In this document: positions 1 through 8,772 of the stretch, piece by piece
Layout of the letters: each line of letters starts with the position of its first letter
Position numbering within the stretch: position 1 is the first letter of the stretch
DNA from: Eubacteriales bacterium
Lineage (GTDB): Bacteria; Bacillota; Clostridia; Lachnospirales; Lachnospiraceae
Direction: 5' to 3'
Assembly (NCBI GenBank): GCA_030525875.1
Contig: JAUNDV010000003.1
Span: 62,001-126,000 of the forward strand
Length of the DNA: 64,000 nt
Notes under the pieces: generated by a model
What the model was told of the DNA's origin: nothing
Databases searched by the model: none
What the model saw: the letters and a program-made list of their open reading frames with translations, nothing else
Translations under genes and position numbers: made by a program

Positions 1-1107
1 ACAGGCGCCAACTGGCGTCTGTGTATTGGCTTATTGCTAAGAATTGTTAGCATGCTTTCGCCTTTCATAGTCGGAGCATGCATTGCTTTTTTAATTAATA
101 TACCTATGAAAGCAATTGAAAGCAGGCTTAATATGAAGGAAAAATATAAAAGAGCTGTAAGTCTGCCGCTTTCAATCTTTTTTATAATTTGTGTTTTGAT
201 AACCGTTATAATGCTGATTATACCTCAGCTTATAAGCTCATTAGCTTCATTGCAATATAAGATACCTCCATTCATTGATGCCTGTGTTAATTATATTGCT
301 TCAGTTTTTAATACAAATCCTGAACTTGTAGAATATCTGGAAAATATTGAAATTGACTGGACAAGTCTTTATAAATCATTGCAGGATATACTTACAAGCG
401 GAGTTTCAGGCCTGTTATCTGGATCTCTTGGTATAGCCAAGGGTATTGTAAATGTATTTACAAATATTGGCATTGGCATTGTATTTGCTATATATATACT
501 TATTGGCAAGGAAAAACTTAAGATACAGTTTACACATCTGCTTCAGGCTTTAATAAATAAGGAAAAGGCAGCTACAATAACTAATATACTTAAGCTTGCT
601 GACAGAAAGTTTACAGCATTTTTCCAAGGACAGTGTCTGGAAGCTTGTATACTTGGCACTATGTTCTTTATAGTTCTTTCTATACTCAAGATGCCATACG
701 CTGTGCTTATAGGAGTACTTATTGCAGTTACGGCACTTATACCTGTTTTTGGAGCCTTTGTGGGTTTATTTATTGGAGCATTTTTAATGTTGCTTCAGTC
801 CCCACTTACTGCACTTGTTTTTGTTATTATATTTTTCACACTTCAGCAGGTCGAAGGAAATCTGGTATATCCTCATGTAGTAGGAAATTCAGTCGAGCTA
901 CCGGCTATATGGGTGCTTGCAGCAGTTACAATAGGTGGATCTGTATTTGGAGTAATCGGAATGATAGTGTTTATTCCACTGTTTTCTGTGATGTATACCT
1001 TACTTCAGGGCTATGTAAGATCAAGAATAAATGAAAATACAAATATAAATTTAGATTCAAACCCAAATACAGATGAAGCTGATTCATTAGAAAAAGAAAA
1101 TACTTAA
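1..1107 (+). CDS. AI-2E family (YtvI/PerM-like) transporter, 5' truncated
   Basis: The reading frame is open from base 1, so the N-terminus lies outside the window; an internal TTG at 34 is the first in-frame start but is probably not the real one. The visible 368 residues contain several strongly hydrophobic segments, including one near the start, a central pair and a C-terminal set rich in Gly/Ile/Val, in the arrangement of the AI-2E exporter/PerM/YtvI family of polytopic membrane proteins. The C-terminal 25 residues are Asn/Asp/Glu-rich and probably cytosolic. Substrate cannot be told from sequence: some members export autoinducer-2, others act as ion/proton antiporters. No terminator is visible before the next gene. 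Confidence 0.85.
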   Translation, partial: TGANWRLCIGLLLRIVSMLSPFIVGACIAFLINIPMKAIESRLNMKEKYKRAVSLPLSIFFIICVLITVIMLIIPQLISSLASLQYKIPPFIDACVNYIASVFNTNPELVEYLENIEIDWTSLYKSLQDILTSGVSGLLSGSLGIAKGIVNVFTNIGIGIVFAIYILIGKEKLKIQFTHLLQALINKEKAATITNILKLADRKFTAFFQGQCLEACILGTMFFIVLSILKMPYAVLIGVLIAVTALIPVFGAFVGLFIGAFLMLLQSPLTALVFVIIFFTLQQVEGNLVYPHVVGNSVELPAIWVLAAVTIGGSVFGVIGMIVFIPLFSVMYTLLQGYVRSRINENTNINLDSNPNTDEADSLEKENT

Positions 1108-1207
1108 GTTATAAGGAAATCAAATTTAAGGTAAATATAAGAAATTTAGTTTATATTTATTGTATACTATAACTGTATGAAATAATGAATAAGGGGACTT
1201 ATTACAA

Positions 1208-1438
1208 ATGAAAATCAATAAAATTGATGATATAGATAAGTTTCTTGATAGTATAGATGAATGTACTGGAAGGGTCATGATGGTTTCTGAGGATGGAGAC
1301 CGCATAAATCTTAAAGGAAGGCTGGGAGGCTATTTAAGCCTTGCGAGTATCATTTCAAATGACTTTATTAAGGAACTTGATATAGAGATAGATGATCCGG
1401 AAGATATCAAACTATTATCTTCATTTCTTATAGTATAA
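1208..1438 (+). CDS. Small acidic protein of unknown function (76 aa)
   Basis: The ORF has an AAGGGGAC ribosome site about 11 bases before its ATG and ends 16 bases before the VanW gene, so the two are probably co-transcribed. The product is acidic (many Asp/Glu/Ile), with no signal peptide, membrane segment or cysteine. The predicted pattern (a strand, a Gly-Arg-Leu-Gly-Gly turn, a 'YLSLASI' helix, a strand, an acidic C-terminal helix) loosely resembles the back half of an HPr fold, but the phosphorylatable histidine is absent. I do not recognise a family; the coding call rests on the ribosome site, the spacing and the absence of any better frame. Confidence 0.65.
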   Translation: MKINKIDDIDKFLDSIDECTGRVMMVSEDGDRINLKGRLGGYLSLASIISNDFIKELDIEIDDPEDIKLLSSFLIV

Positions 1439-1454
1439 AGAGGTAGATGTATTA

Positions 1455-3728
1455 ATGAATTCAAATGACGAAAGAAGAGGAAGAGCATCTCATAGAGGAT
1501 CTGCTTCTGTAAGAAGATCAGGTTCACATTCGGATATGGCTTCCAAAAGTTTAAGTAAAGAAACAGAAAGAAAGACTAATACTGTTAATAGAACAGAAAG
1601 GCAAATGAACTCTGCCTCTAAGGCAAGACAGCAGCCTGAGAGAAGAGACAGAACACCGGTTAATATTTCAAATCCTTCAAAAACAGACTCTTACTATAGG
1701 AGTAGTTACAGAAGCTCTGAGTTTTCTGGACAGAAAACTCATGTATCTTCAGATAGAAAATATAGAGAAGAAAATAATAATCAATATAGCGGTAGAAGAT
1801 CTGAAGGAAGAAGCAGTAAAAGTGGAGGCGGAAAAAACAATAATAATTTGATTTTCGCTGGAATAGCTTTTGTGATTGCACTGGTTTTATGCATTTTTAT
1901 TGCATTTAAATTTGTTAACAAGGGTGAAACAGAGAAAGAAACAAAGCCAGCTGACCCAAATGAAATTATTCAGGATGCAGTAATTGATCTGAGTCTTTTA
2001 GTCGAACCAAAGCCAGAGGCTACAGAAGAAGCAAATAGTGAAAAAGATGAAGATAAGACTGTAGATTCTGATCCTTCAAAATTATACATAAAGGGTATGA
2101 CACTTGATGAAATAAGGGAAGCTATATCTAAGAATTATGACTGGTCTTTGAAAATCGTTAATGAGGATGCAGAGGTTGGTGAAGTTGTAAAACCTACAGT
2201 TGATGCCAATGAAACAACAGAGGCTGCAACAATGGGAGATGCAGAGAAACCTGACCAGCTGTTAGAACCTGCCGCAGCTTCTGAAAGAACAAGTGAAAGC
2301 CTCACAGTTTCAAATGAGATACATATACCAGATCTTGTTTCTTTAGGTATAGACGAACTCATCAAGAGCATAAGTGATAATGAAAATGCCTTGAGAAAGG
2401 AACTGGCGGCTTCAGAAGCAGAGACAGAAACGGAGAAAAAGAAGAGAAAAAAGGAATCCGAGACTGAGGAAGAAGTAAAGCTCACAGAGTATAAATTGGA
2501 GCTTCCAGCTTATGATACCTTTATAGAGGAAGCAGTTTCAAATGCTGAGACAATGTGGTATAAGGCTCCAAAGGGTGGTGGAATAGGCTCTTATGACAAA
2601 GAAACCGACAGCTTTATCATGGAAGGTGCCGAAGATGGCTTCGAGGTTGATACAGAAGCTTTAAAATCCGAGCTTTCAGCGGCTATAGATGGTGGTAACT
2701 ATACAGAGTCTGTTCAGGTACCAGGAGAAGTTATCAAGACTGATATGAAGGCTGTTAAGGCTGAATATAAGACTCTTGCTTCTTTTTCTACAAAAACAAC
2801 AAACAATAGTGTAAGAAATAATAATATCAAGATAGCATGTGAAAAGCTTAATGGTACTATTGTAAAGCCTGGTGAGGAATTTTCATTTAACGATGTAGTC
2901 GGAGAGCGTACAGCCGAAAAGGGATATGGTGCGGCCGCTGCATATAATAATGGAGAGGTAGTTCAGGAAATAGGCGGAGGTGTATGTCAGGTTTCAACAA
3001 CCTTATATAATGCTGTTTTAAGAGCGGGATTAAAGACAACAAAGAGACAGTCACACACCTTTAAGCCTAGCTATGTAACACCGGGCTGGGATGCGACAAT
3101 AAGCTGGGGCGGTCCGGATTACAGATTTGCAAATGTTCCTTCAAGAGCAGAATATTCAAATGACAAGACTTATGCAATAGGAATAAGGGCTCATTATGCA
3201 AATAATGAGGTTACAGTTTCTATTTATGGAAGACCTGTTTTGAAAGAGGGATACAGCTATGACCTTGAATCCAAGAAGATAAAGGATATAGATATAGTAA
3301 GAAAACCTATTGAAGAGGGAAGTGATAAACAGCCTACTGAGGGAAGTATGGGATCACAGTGGTCTACAGATGTCATTATTAAGAAGGATGGTAAGGAAAT
3401 AAAGAGAGAATATGACCATAAGACATATTACTCAGGACATATACAGTACTATCTTGAAGAAGTTCCTACTGAATCAACAGTTGAATCAAGCTCTGAAACA
3501 GGACCAAGTGAGCCAACAGAAGCAGTTGATGTTACAGGACCAGATGGCGGACCTGGAGTAAATATGACTGGCAGTCCAAATCCAGAAGAGCCTGACAATA
3601 CAAGACCATCGGATCAGCTTGATAATAATGGACCGGGAACAGATGAAGTATCGGGACAGGACAGACCGGGAGATATGGTTGAAACATTTCCTAAAGAAAC
3701 ATCAGCTGGATTTATAGATATTTTTTAA
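1455..3728 (+). CDS. Membrane-anchored VanW family protein (757 aa)
   Basis: The N-terminal ~130 residues are Ser/Arg/Asn-rich and presumably cytosolic, followed by one membrane segment (about 131-153) and a long acidic extracellular part. A VanW domain occupies roughly 440-575, with the typical stretches 'PGEEFSFNDVVGERT', 'GGGVCQVSTTLYNAVL' and 'SWGGPDYRF'. The C-terminal ~110 residues are Pro/Gly/Thr/Glu-rich and low in complexity. VanW domains occur in the vancomycin-resistance vanB cluster and in many wall-associated Gram-positive proteins, but their biochemical role is unsettled; no other van genes are nearby. AGAGGT precedes the ATG. A cell-wall role is inferred only from topology and family. 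Confidence 0.88.
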   Translation: MNSNDERRGRASHRGSASVRRSGSHSDMASKSLSKETERKTNTVNRTERQMNSASKARQQPERRDRTPVNISNPSKTDSYYRSSYRSSEFSGQKTHVSSDRKYREENNNQYSGRRSEGRSSKSGGGKNNNNLIFAGIAFVIALVLCIFIAFKFVNKGETEKETKPADPNEIIQDAVIDLSLLVEPKPEATEEANSEKDEDKTVDSDPSKLYIKGMTLDEIREAISKNYDWSLKIVNEDAEVGEVVKPTVDANETTEAATMGDAEKPDQLLEPAAASERTSESLTVSNEIHIPDLVSLGIDELIKSISDNENALRKELAASEAETETEKKKRKKESETEEEVKLTEYKLELPAYDTFIEEAVSNAETMWYKAPKGGGIGSYDKETDSFIMEGAEDGFEVDTEALKSELSAAIDGGNYTESVQVPGEVIKTDMKAVKAEYKTLASFSTKTTNNSVRNNNIKIACEKLNGTIVKPGEEFSFNDVVGERTAEKGYGAAAAYNNGEVVQEIGGGVCQVSTTLYNAVLRAGLKTTKRQSHTFKPSYVTPGWDATISWGGPDYRFANVPSRAEYSNDKTYAIGIRAHYANNEVTVSIYGRPVLKEGYSYDLESKKIKDIDIVRKPIEEGSDKQPTEGSMGSQWSTDVIIKKDGKEIKREYDHKTYYSGHIQYYLEEVPTESTVESSSETGPSEPTEAVDVTGPDGGPGVNMTGSPNPEEPDNTRPSDQLDNNGPGTDEVSGQDRPGDMVETFPKETSAGFIDIF

Positions 3729-3771
3729 AATATCATAACATAAATCTCTATACATGAAAGGAGTATATGCT

Positions 3772-4419
3772 ATGAAAAAATCGTTGCTACTATTATTGGT
3801 TTTTACATCAGTGTTAGCATTTTCAGGATGCAAAAAGAAATCAAACATACAGCCAACAACTTCGGAAGCTGTTGAAGAAACTACAGTTATGGCTGAAACC
3901 GAGGAAAGCAGTACAGAGGCTATAGAAATTGATACTGAAGAAACAGAAACAGAAGCAAAAGTAGAGGAATACCTTGACAGAGAAGCTTCAAAGGAGCTTA
4001 TCTGCTTTATGGATGGTAAGGACGAAAAAATTCCTTCTTCTTTATATACAGGAGATGCTTATTCCATATACATAATTGATGAAGGCTGGGAGCATAGCGG
4101 GGAGAACATAGATGGCTTTACAGCAGATGTCTGGAAAAATAAAAACACAAAGAAGGATGTTTTATTAAAGGTTATTGCTCTTAAGGATAAAAATATGATG
4201 GAAGCACATGAATACATCAAGGCTTCCTATTCAGAATACGGACTTACTGAGGATAAGCAGGGCGGTCTTGGAGGTATGAATGGAGCCGAACAGATGATGG
4301 AAGCAAGATTCTATAATTCTGATGATCAGATTTATGCAGTTATTGTTTCATATCCAGCATCCGAAAAGGATGACATGGGCGTTATGCTCTATGCTATGGC
4401 GGATAGCTTCAAAAACTAA
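3772..4419 (+). CDS. Putative lipoprotein (215 aa)
   Basis: The start is placed at the second ATG because GAAAGGAG lies at the right distance and the product then begins with a compact lipoprotein signal: MKK, a Leu/Val-rich core, and lipobox LAFSGC with the lipidated Cys at residue 20. Residues ~26-70 form a Thr/Glu-rich linker typical of surface lipoproteins. The remaining ~145 residues form a compact globular domain that I do not recognise by family. The gene follows the VanW gene by 43 bases and ends just before a strong terminator, so it is probably the last gene of the unit. Function unknown; anchoring in the outer leaflet of the membrane is likely. Confidence 0.75.
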   Translation: MKKSLLLLLVFTSVLAFSGCKKKSNIQPTTSEAVEETTVMAETEESSTEAIEIDTEETETEAKVEEYLDREASKELICFMDGKDEKIPSSLYTGDAYSIYIIDEGWEHSGENIDGFTADVWKNKNTKKDVLLKVIALKDKNMMEAHEYIKASYSEYGLTEDKQGGLGGMNGAEQMMEARFYNSDDQIYAVIVSYPASEKDDMGVMLYAMADSFKN

Positions 4420-4434
4420 TAAACCCGTGATTTA

Positions 4435-4464
4435 AAAAAGTACATGCATATGCATGTACTTTTT
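4435..4464 (+). terminator. Rho-independent terminator after lipoprotein gene
   Basis: A perfect 30-base palindrome with core GTACATGCATATGCATGTAC is flanked by A-run and T-run, so it can end transcription on either strand. It lies 16 bases after the lipoprotein stop codon and just upstream of the nifJ promoter. Confidence 0.8.
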
Positions 4465-4475
4465 CTTATACTAAC

Positions 4476-4504
4476 TTGTATTAAATTTTACTTATTGTTA
4501 TAAT
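4476..4504 (+). promoter_or_regulatory. Extended -10 sigma-A promoter of nifJ
   Basis: TTGTAT (4476-4481), a 17-base spacer and TATAAT (4499-4504), with TG one base before the -10 (extended -10). It lies 80 bases before the nifJ ATG, downstream of the preceding terminator, so nifJ is its own transcription unit. Confidence 0.8.
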
Positions 4505-4519
4505 GATAACAAGATTATG

Positions 4520-4533
4520 CCCTAATTTTAGGG
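4520..4533 (+). promoter_or_regulatory. Short hairpin near the 5' end of the nifJ mRNA
   Basis: CCCTAA-TT-TTAGGG forms a 6-bp stem with a 2-base loop (probably opening slightly), about 10 bases after the expected transcription start. A stem-loop this close to the 5' end is a known way to slow mRNA decay; that role here is inferred. Confidence 0.45.
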
Positions 4534-4583
4534 AATCTATATATATAATCACTTATATATCAATATATAGGAGGAATATTCCA

Positions 4584-7500
4584 ATGGCAAGACAAATGAA
4601 AACCATGGATGGAAACCAGGCTGCTTCACATGCATCATATGCATTTACTGAAGTTGCTGCTATCTATCCTATTACTCCTTCATCAGTTATGGCTGAGCAT
4701 ACTGATGAGTGGGCAACTGACGGAAGAACCAATATTTTTGGTCAGACTGTTCAGGTAACTGAGATGCAGTCAGAGGCTGGAGCAGCAGGTGCTGTTCACG
4801 GATCTCTTGCAGCAGGAGCACTTACAACAACTTATACAGCTTCACAGGGACTTCTTCTGATGATTCCTAACCTTTATAAGATTGCTGGTGAGCAGCTTCC
4901 AGGCGTATTTAACGTATCTGCCCGTGCACTTGCTTCACACGCACTTTCTATTTTCGGTGACCATTCAGACGTTTACGCTTGTCGTCAGACAGGTTGTGCA
5001 ATGCTCTGTGAGTCATCTGTACAGGAAGTTATGGATCTTACACCAGTAGCTCATCTTTCAGCTATCAAGGGCAAGGTTCCATTCATTAACTTCTTTGATG
5101 GATTCAGAACATCTCATGAGATTCAGAAGATCGAGGCCTGGGATTACGAGGATCTTAAGGATATGGCAGACATGGATGCTATTCAGGCTTTCCGTGATCA
5201 CGCTCTTAATCCTAACCACCCATGCCAGAGAGGTTCAGCTCAGAACCCAGATATCTTCTTCCAGGCAAGAGAGGCTTGTAACCCTTATTACGAGGCACTT
5301 CCTGCTATCGTACAGGAGTACATGGATAAGGTTAACGAGAAGATTGGTACAAACTATAAGCTCTTTAACTATTACGGAGCACCTGATGCTGAGCACGTAA
5401 TCGTTGCTATGGGATCAGTTAACGATACAATTGAAGAGACCATCGATTACCTTCTTGAGAAGGGTGAGAAGGTTGGTGTTATCAAGGTTCGTCTTTACAG
5501 ACCTTGGTCAACAGAGGCTTTCGTTTCAGCTATTCCTGAGACTGTTAAGCAGATTTCTGTTCTTGACAGAACAAAGGAGCCAGGAGCACTTGGTGAGCCA
5601 CTTTACCTTGATGTTGTTGCAGCTCTTAAGGATACAAAGTTCAAGGATGTTCCTGTATTTACAGGTCGTTACGGACTTGGTTCTAAGGATACAGCTCCTA
5701 ACCAGATCGTTGCTATCTTCAATAACAGAGATAAGAAGAGATTTACAGTTGGTATCGTTGATGACGTAACTAACTTATCACTTCCACTTGGACCAGCACT
5801 TGTTACAACACCAGCAGGAACAACTAACTGTAAGTTCTGGGGACTTGGTGCAGACGGAACAGTAGGTGCTAACAAGAACTCATGTAAGATTATCGGTGAT
5901 AATACAGACATGTATGCACAGGCATATTTTGACTATGACTCTAAGAAGTCTGGTGGTGTAACAATGTCACACCTTAGATTTGGTCATAGCCCAATTAAGT
6001 CAACATACCTTATCCGTACAGCTAACTTCGTAGCTTGCCATAAGCCAGAGTATGTTAGAAAGTACAATATGGTTCAGGAACTTGTTGACGGTGGAACCTT
6101 CCTTCTCAACTGTCCATGGAATGCAGAGGAGTTAGAGACTCATCTTCCAGGACAGGTTAAGAAGTACATCGCTGAGCATCATATCAATTTCTATACAATT
6201 GATGGTGTTAAGCTTGGTATCGAGACAGGAATGGGACCAACACGTATCAATACAATTCTTCAGTCAGCATTCTTCAAGCTTACAGGAATTATCCCAGAGG
6301 AGAAGGCTATCGAGTTAATGAAGGCTGCTGCTAAGGCTACTTACGGACGTAAGGGTGAGGAAGTTGTTAATAAGAACTATGCAGCTATCGATGCTGGTGC
6401 TAAGAATGTAGTTAAGGTTGAAGTTCCTGAGTCATGGCTCAATGCTGAGGATGAAGGACTTGATTACCCTGTAGCTACAGGCGCAAGAAAGGATGCTGTT
6501 GATTTTGTTAACGATATCCAGACTAAGGTTTCAGCCCAGGAAGGAAACAACCTCCCAGTTTCTGCATTTGCTGATTATGTAGATGGTTCAACACCTTCAG
6601 GAACATCAGCTTATGAGAAGAGAGGTATTGCAGTTAATGTTCCACAGTGGAATCCAGATAACTGTATCCAGTGTAACTTCTGTTCATATGTATGTCCTCA
6701 TGCAGCTATCAGACCTGTTGCTATGACAGAGGATGAGGCAGCTAAGGCTCCAGCTGATATGAAGATGAAGGCTATGACAGGATTTGCAGACAAGAAGTTT
6801 GCTATCGTTGTATCAGCTCTTGATTGTACAGGTTGTGGATCATGTGCTAACGTATGTCCTGGAATGAAGGGCGAGAAGGCACTTACAATGATTCCACAGG
6901 CAGAGGCATCTTCACAGGAAGCATTTGATTATGCTGTAACTCTTCCAGACAAGCAGGATGTAATTGATAAGTTCAAGGCTAACTCAGTTAAGGGATCTCA
7001 GTTCTGCAAGCCACTCCTTGAGTTCTCAGGAGCATGTGCAGGATGTGGAGAGACACCTTATGCTAAGCTTATTACCCAGCTCTTTGGTGACAGAATGTAC
7101 ATTGCAAATGCTACAGGATGTTCATCAATCTGGGGTAACTCATCACCATCAACACCTTATACAGTTAATGCAAAGGGACAGGGACCTGCATGGGATAACT
7201 CACTCTTTGAGGATAATGCTGAGTTTGGTTATGGAATGCTTCTTGCTCAGAATGCAATCCGTGATGGAATTAAGAACAAGGTAACAGCATTAGTTGCTGA
7301 GACATCAAATGAAGAGGTTAAGGCTGCTGGACAGAATTACCTTGACACATTCTCAGTTGGTGCTACAAACGGTGCAGCTACAGAGCAGCTCGTTGCAGCT
7401 CTTGAGGCATGCGGATGTGATGCAGCTAAGGATATCCTTGCATACAAGGACTTCATGTCAAAGAAGAGCCAGTGGATCTTCGGTGGAGATGGATGGGCTT

Positions 7501-8111
7501 ATGATATCGGATTTGGTGGTGTAGACCATGTTCTTGCATCAAATAAGGATATCAACATCATGGTATTCGATACTGAGGTTTATTCAAATACAGGTGGACA
7601 GGCTTCTAAGGCTACACAGCCAGGTGCAGTTGCGCAGTTCGCAGCTGGTGGTAAGGATGTTAAGAAGAAGGATCTTGCTTCTATCGCAATGAGCTACGGT
7701 TATGTATACGTTGCACAGATCGCTATGGGAGCTGATATGAATCAGGCTGTTAAGGCAATTGCTGAGGCTGAGGCATATCCAGGACCATCACTTATCATTG
7801 CTTATGCTCCATGTATCAACCATGGTATCCGTAAGGGTATGGGCAAGGCTCAGACAGAGGAGAAGCTTGCAGTTGAGTGTGGATACTGGCATAACTTCAG
7901 ATTCAACCCACTTGCAGAGAATAAGTTCACTCTTGATTCTAAGCAGCCAGACTTCACAAAGCATCGTGACTTCTTAAATGGAGAGGTTCGTTACTCTTCA
8001 CTTGCACTTAAGAACCCTGAGAGAGCAGCTAAGCTTTACGCTCAGAACCAGGCAGATGCTGAGGCAAGACGTAAGTACCTTGAGGGACTTGTAGATCTTT
8101 ACAAGGCATAA
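4584..8111 (+). CDS. nifJ: Pyruvate:ferredoxin (flavodoxin) oxidoreductase
   Basis: Single-chain enzyme of 1175 residues, the usual length. It oxidatively decarboxylates pyruvate with CoA to acetyl-CoA and CO2, passing electrons to ferredoxin; central to clostridial fermentation and H2/butyrate metabolism. Two ferredoxin-type 4Fe-4S motifs are visible (CIQCNFCSYVCP near 694, CTGCGSCANVCP near 748), then the TPP domain with CAGCGE near 818 and the NATGCSSIWG segment for the proximal cluster. The start at 4584 is chosen because GGAGGAA lies 7 bases upstream; the frame also runs 27 codons further 5' without a ribosome site. Codon use (AAG, GAG, GGT, CTT) is much more biased than in neighbours, a sign of very high expression. 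Confidence 0.97.
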   Translation: MARQMKTMDGNQAASHASYAFTEVAAIYPITPSSVMAEHTDEWATDGRTNIFGQTVQVTEMQSEAGAAGAVHGSLAAGALTTTYTASQGLLLMIPNLYKIAGEQLPGVFNVSARALASHALSIFGDHSDVYACRQTGCAMLCESSVQEVMDLTPVAHLSAIKGKVPFINFFDGFRTSHEIQKIEAWDYEDLKDMADMDAIQAFRDHALNPNHPCQRGSAQNPDIFFQAREACNPYYEALPAIVQEYMDKVNEKIGTNYKLFNYYGAPDAEHVIVAMGSVNDTIEETIDYLLEKGEKVGVIKVRLYRPWSTEAFVSAIPETVKQISVLDRTKEPGALGEPLYLDVVAALKDTKFKDVPVFTGRYGLGSKDTAPNQIVAIFNNRDKKRFTVGIVDDVTNLSLPLGPALVTTPAGTTNCKFWGLGADGTVGANKNSCKIIGDNTDMYAQAYFDYDSKKSGGVTMSHLRFGHSPIKSTYLIRTANFVACHKPEYVRKYNMVQELVDGGTFLLNCPWNAEELETHLPGQVKKYIAEHHINFYTIDGVKLGIETGMGPTRINTILQSAFFKLTGIIPEEKAIELMKAAAKATYGRKGEEVVNKNYAAIDAGAKNVVKVEVPESWLNAEDEGLDYPVATGARKDAVDFVNDIQTKVSAQEGNNLPVSAFADYVDGSTPSGTSAYEKRGIAVNVPQWNPDNCIQCNFCSYVCPHAAIRPVAMTEDEAAKAPADMKMKAMTGFADKKFAIVVSALDCTGCGSCANVCPGMKGEKALTMIPQAEASSQEAFDYAVTLPDKQDVIDKFKANSVKGSQFCKPLLEFSGACAGCGETPYAKLITQLFGDRMYIANATGCSSIWGNSSPSTPYTVNAKGQGPAWDNSLFEDNAEFGYGMLLAQNAIRDGIKNKVTALVAETSNEEVKAAGQNYLDTFSVGATNGAATEQLVAALEACGCDAAKDILAYKDFMSKKSQWIFGGDGWAYDIGFGGVDHVLASNKDINIMVFDTEVYSNTGGQASKATQPGAVAQFAAGGKDVKKKDLASIAMSYGYVYVAQIAMGADMNQAVKAIAEAEAYPGPSLIIAYAPCINHGIRKGMGKAQTEEKLAVECGYWHNFRFNPLAENKFTLDSKQPDFTKHRDFLNGEVRYSSLALKNPERAAKLYAQNQADAEARRKYLEGLVDLYKA

Positions 8112-8170
8112 TAAAATAAATATATAGCTTGAGCTATATTAGTGGATTGTAAATTTCAATCTTATATAAA

Positions 8171-8209
8171 AGAATCTAGGACTCTAACGAGCCCTAGGTT
8201 CTTTTTTTT
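8171..8209 (+). terminator. Terminator of nifJ
   Basis: A 10-bp stem (AGAATCTAGG pairing with CCTAGGTTCT, including one G-U pair) with an 11-12-base loop is followed by eight T residues, 60 bases after the nifJ stop. Confidence 0.85.
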
Positions 8210-8253
8210 AGTAAAATAATACTTATAAATTGTAAAATGACAAAATAGTTCGA

Positions 8254-8282
8254 TTGACTATATAAACGTTTAGTTATAAAAT
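8254..8282 (+). promoter_or_regulatory. Promoter of the marR-ABC exporter operon
   Basis: TTGACT (8254-8259), 17-base spacer and TAAAAT (8277-8282). The -10 runs into a perfect palindrome, so binding there would block RNA polymerase. Confidence 0.65.
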
Positions 8283-8301
8283 AGTTCGTATACGAACTAT
8301 T
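8280..8301. promoter_or_regulatory. Palindromic operator, probably for the MarR regulator at 8323
   Basis: A perfect 22-base palindrome with half-site AATAGTTCGTA overlaps the -10 and lies 21 bases before the regulator's ATG. The same half-site AATAGTTCG recurs at 8244-8252 within a looser inverted repeat (ATAGT...ACTAT, 8245-8261) at the -35. Size and placement fit a MarR dimer repressing its own operon; the assignment is inferred. Confidence 0.7.
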
Positions 8302-8322
8302 ATTTTGTAAAGAGGAACATTT

Positions 8323-8772
8323 ATGGAGTATAGGACTTGTTTGAATATGAGATGTCTGCATAGCTATATAAGACGTTATGCTTATAAATTGTACAGTCGT
8401 AAAAAGTTAGAAGACTGTAGCTTGGGAAATATGCTTGTAGTTGACTATATATACAGAAATCCTGACAAAGAAATATATCAGAAGGATATAGAAAGAATCT
8501 TTTATATGAATAGAGCCACTACCTCCAAAATGCTCAAACTTATGGAAGAAAAGGAGCTGATAGAAAGAAGGGTTTCAGAGAAGGATTCAAGGTATAAAGC
8601 AATTTTTATCAAAGAGAAGGGCTATGAGCTTCAAAAGGTATGTGTTTCTGTCTTTGATGAGCTTGAGAAGACAGTAAATAGTAAACTTACAGCTGAGGAA
8701 GTTGAGCTCTTAAATAAAATTTGTTTTAAATTAATAGATGGTTTGAAAGGAGAGATAGATATTAATGATTAA
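8323..8772 (+). CDS. MarR family transcriptional regulator
   Basis: At 149 residues it has the standard MarR size. The winged-helix region covers about 46-95, with recognition helix in 'NRATTSKMLKLMEEKELI' and wing 'EKDSRYKAIFI' (the conserved D-x-R). N- and C-terminal helices would form the dimer. Its stop overlaps the start of the first ABC gene by 8 bases, so translation is coupled, and a perfect palindrome covers the shared promoter. By analogy with MarR-ABC operons in other Firmicutes, it is probably a ligand-released repressor of the exporter. AGAGGAAC lies before the ATG. The inducing compound is unknown. Confidence 0.9.
   Translation: MEYRTCLNMRCLHSYIRRYAYKLYSRKKLEDCSLGNMLVVDYIYRNPDKEIYQKDIERIFYMNRATTSKMLKLMEEKELIERRVSEKDSRYKAIFIKEKGYELQKVCVSVFDELEKTVNSKLTAEEVELLNKICFKLIDGLKGEIDIND

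Noticed and set aside
633..1034. 133-codon open frame inside the AI-2E gene
   Set aside because: Cys/Tyr/Ser-rich translation with no ribosome site; shadow of the real frame.
1208..1438. HPr phosphocarrier protein
   Set aside because: Shape and length are suggestive, but the active-site His region is absent.
5095..7977. Several open frames of 70-120 codons within nifJ
   Set aside because: They arise from the strong codon bias of nifJ and translate to Leu/Arg/Ser-rich nonsense.
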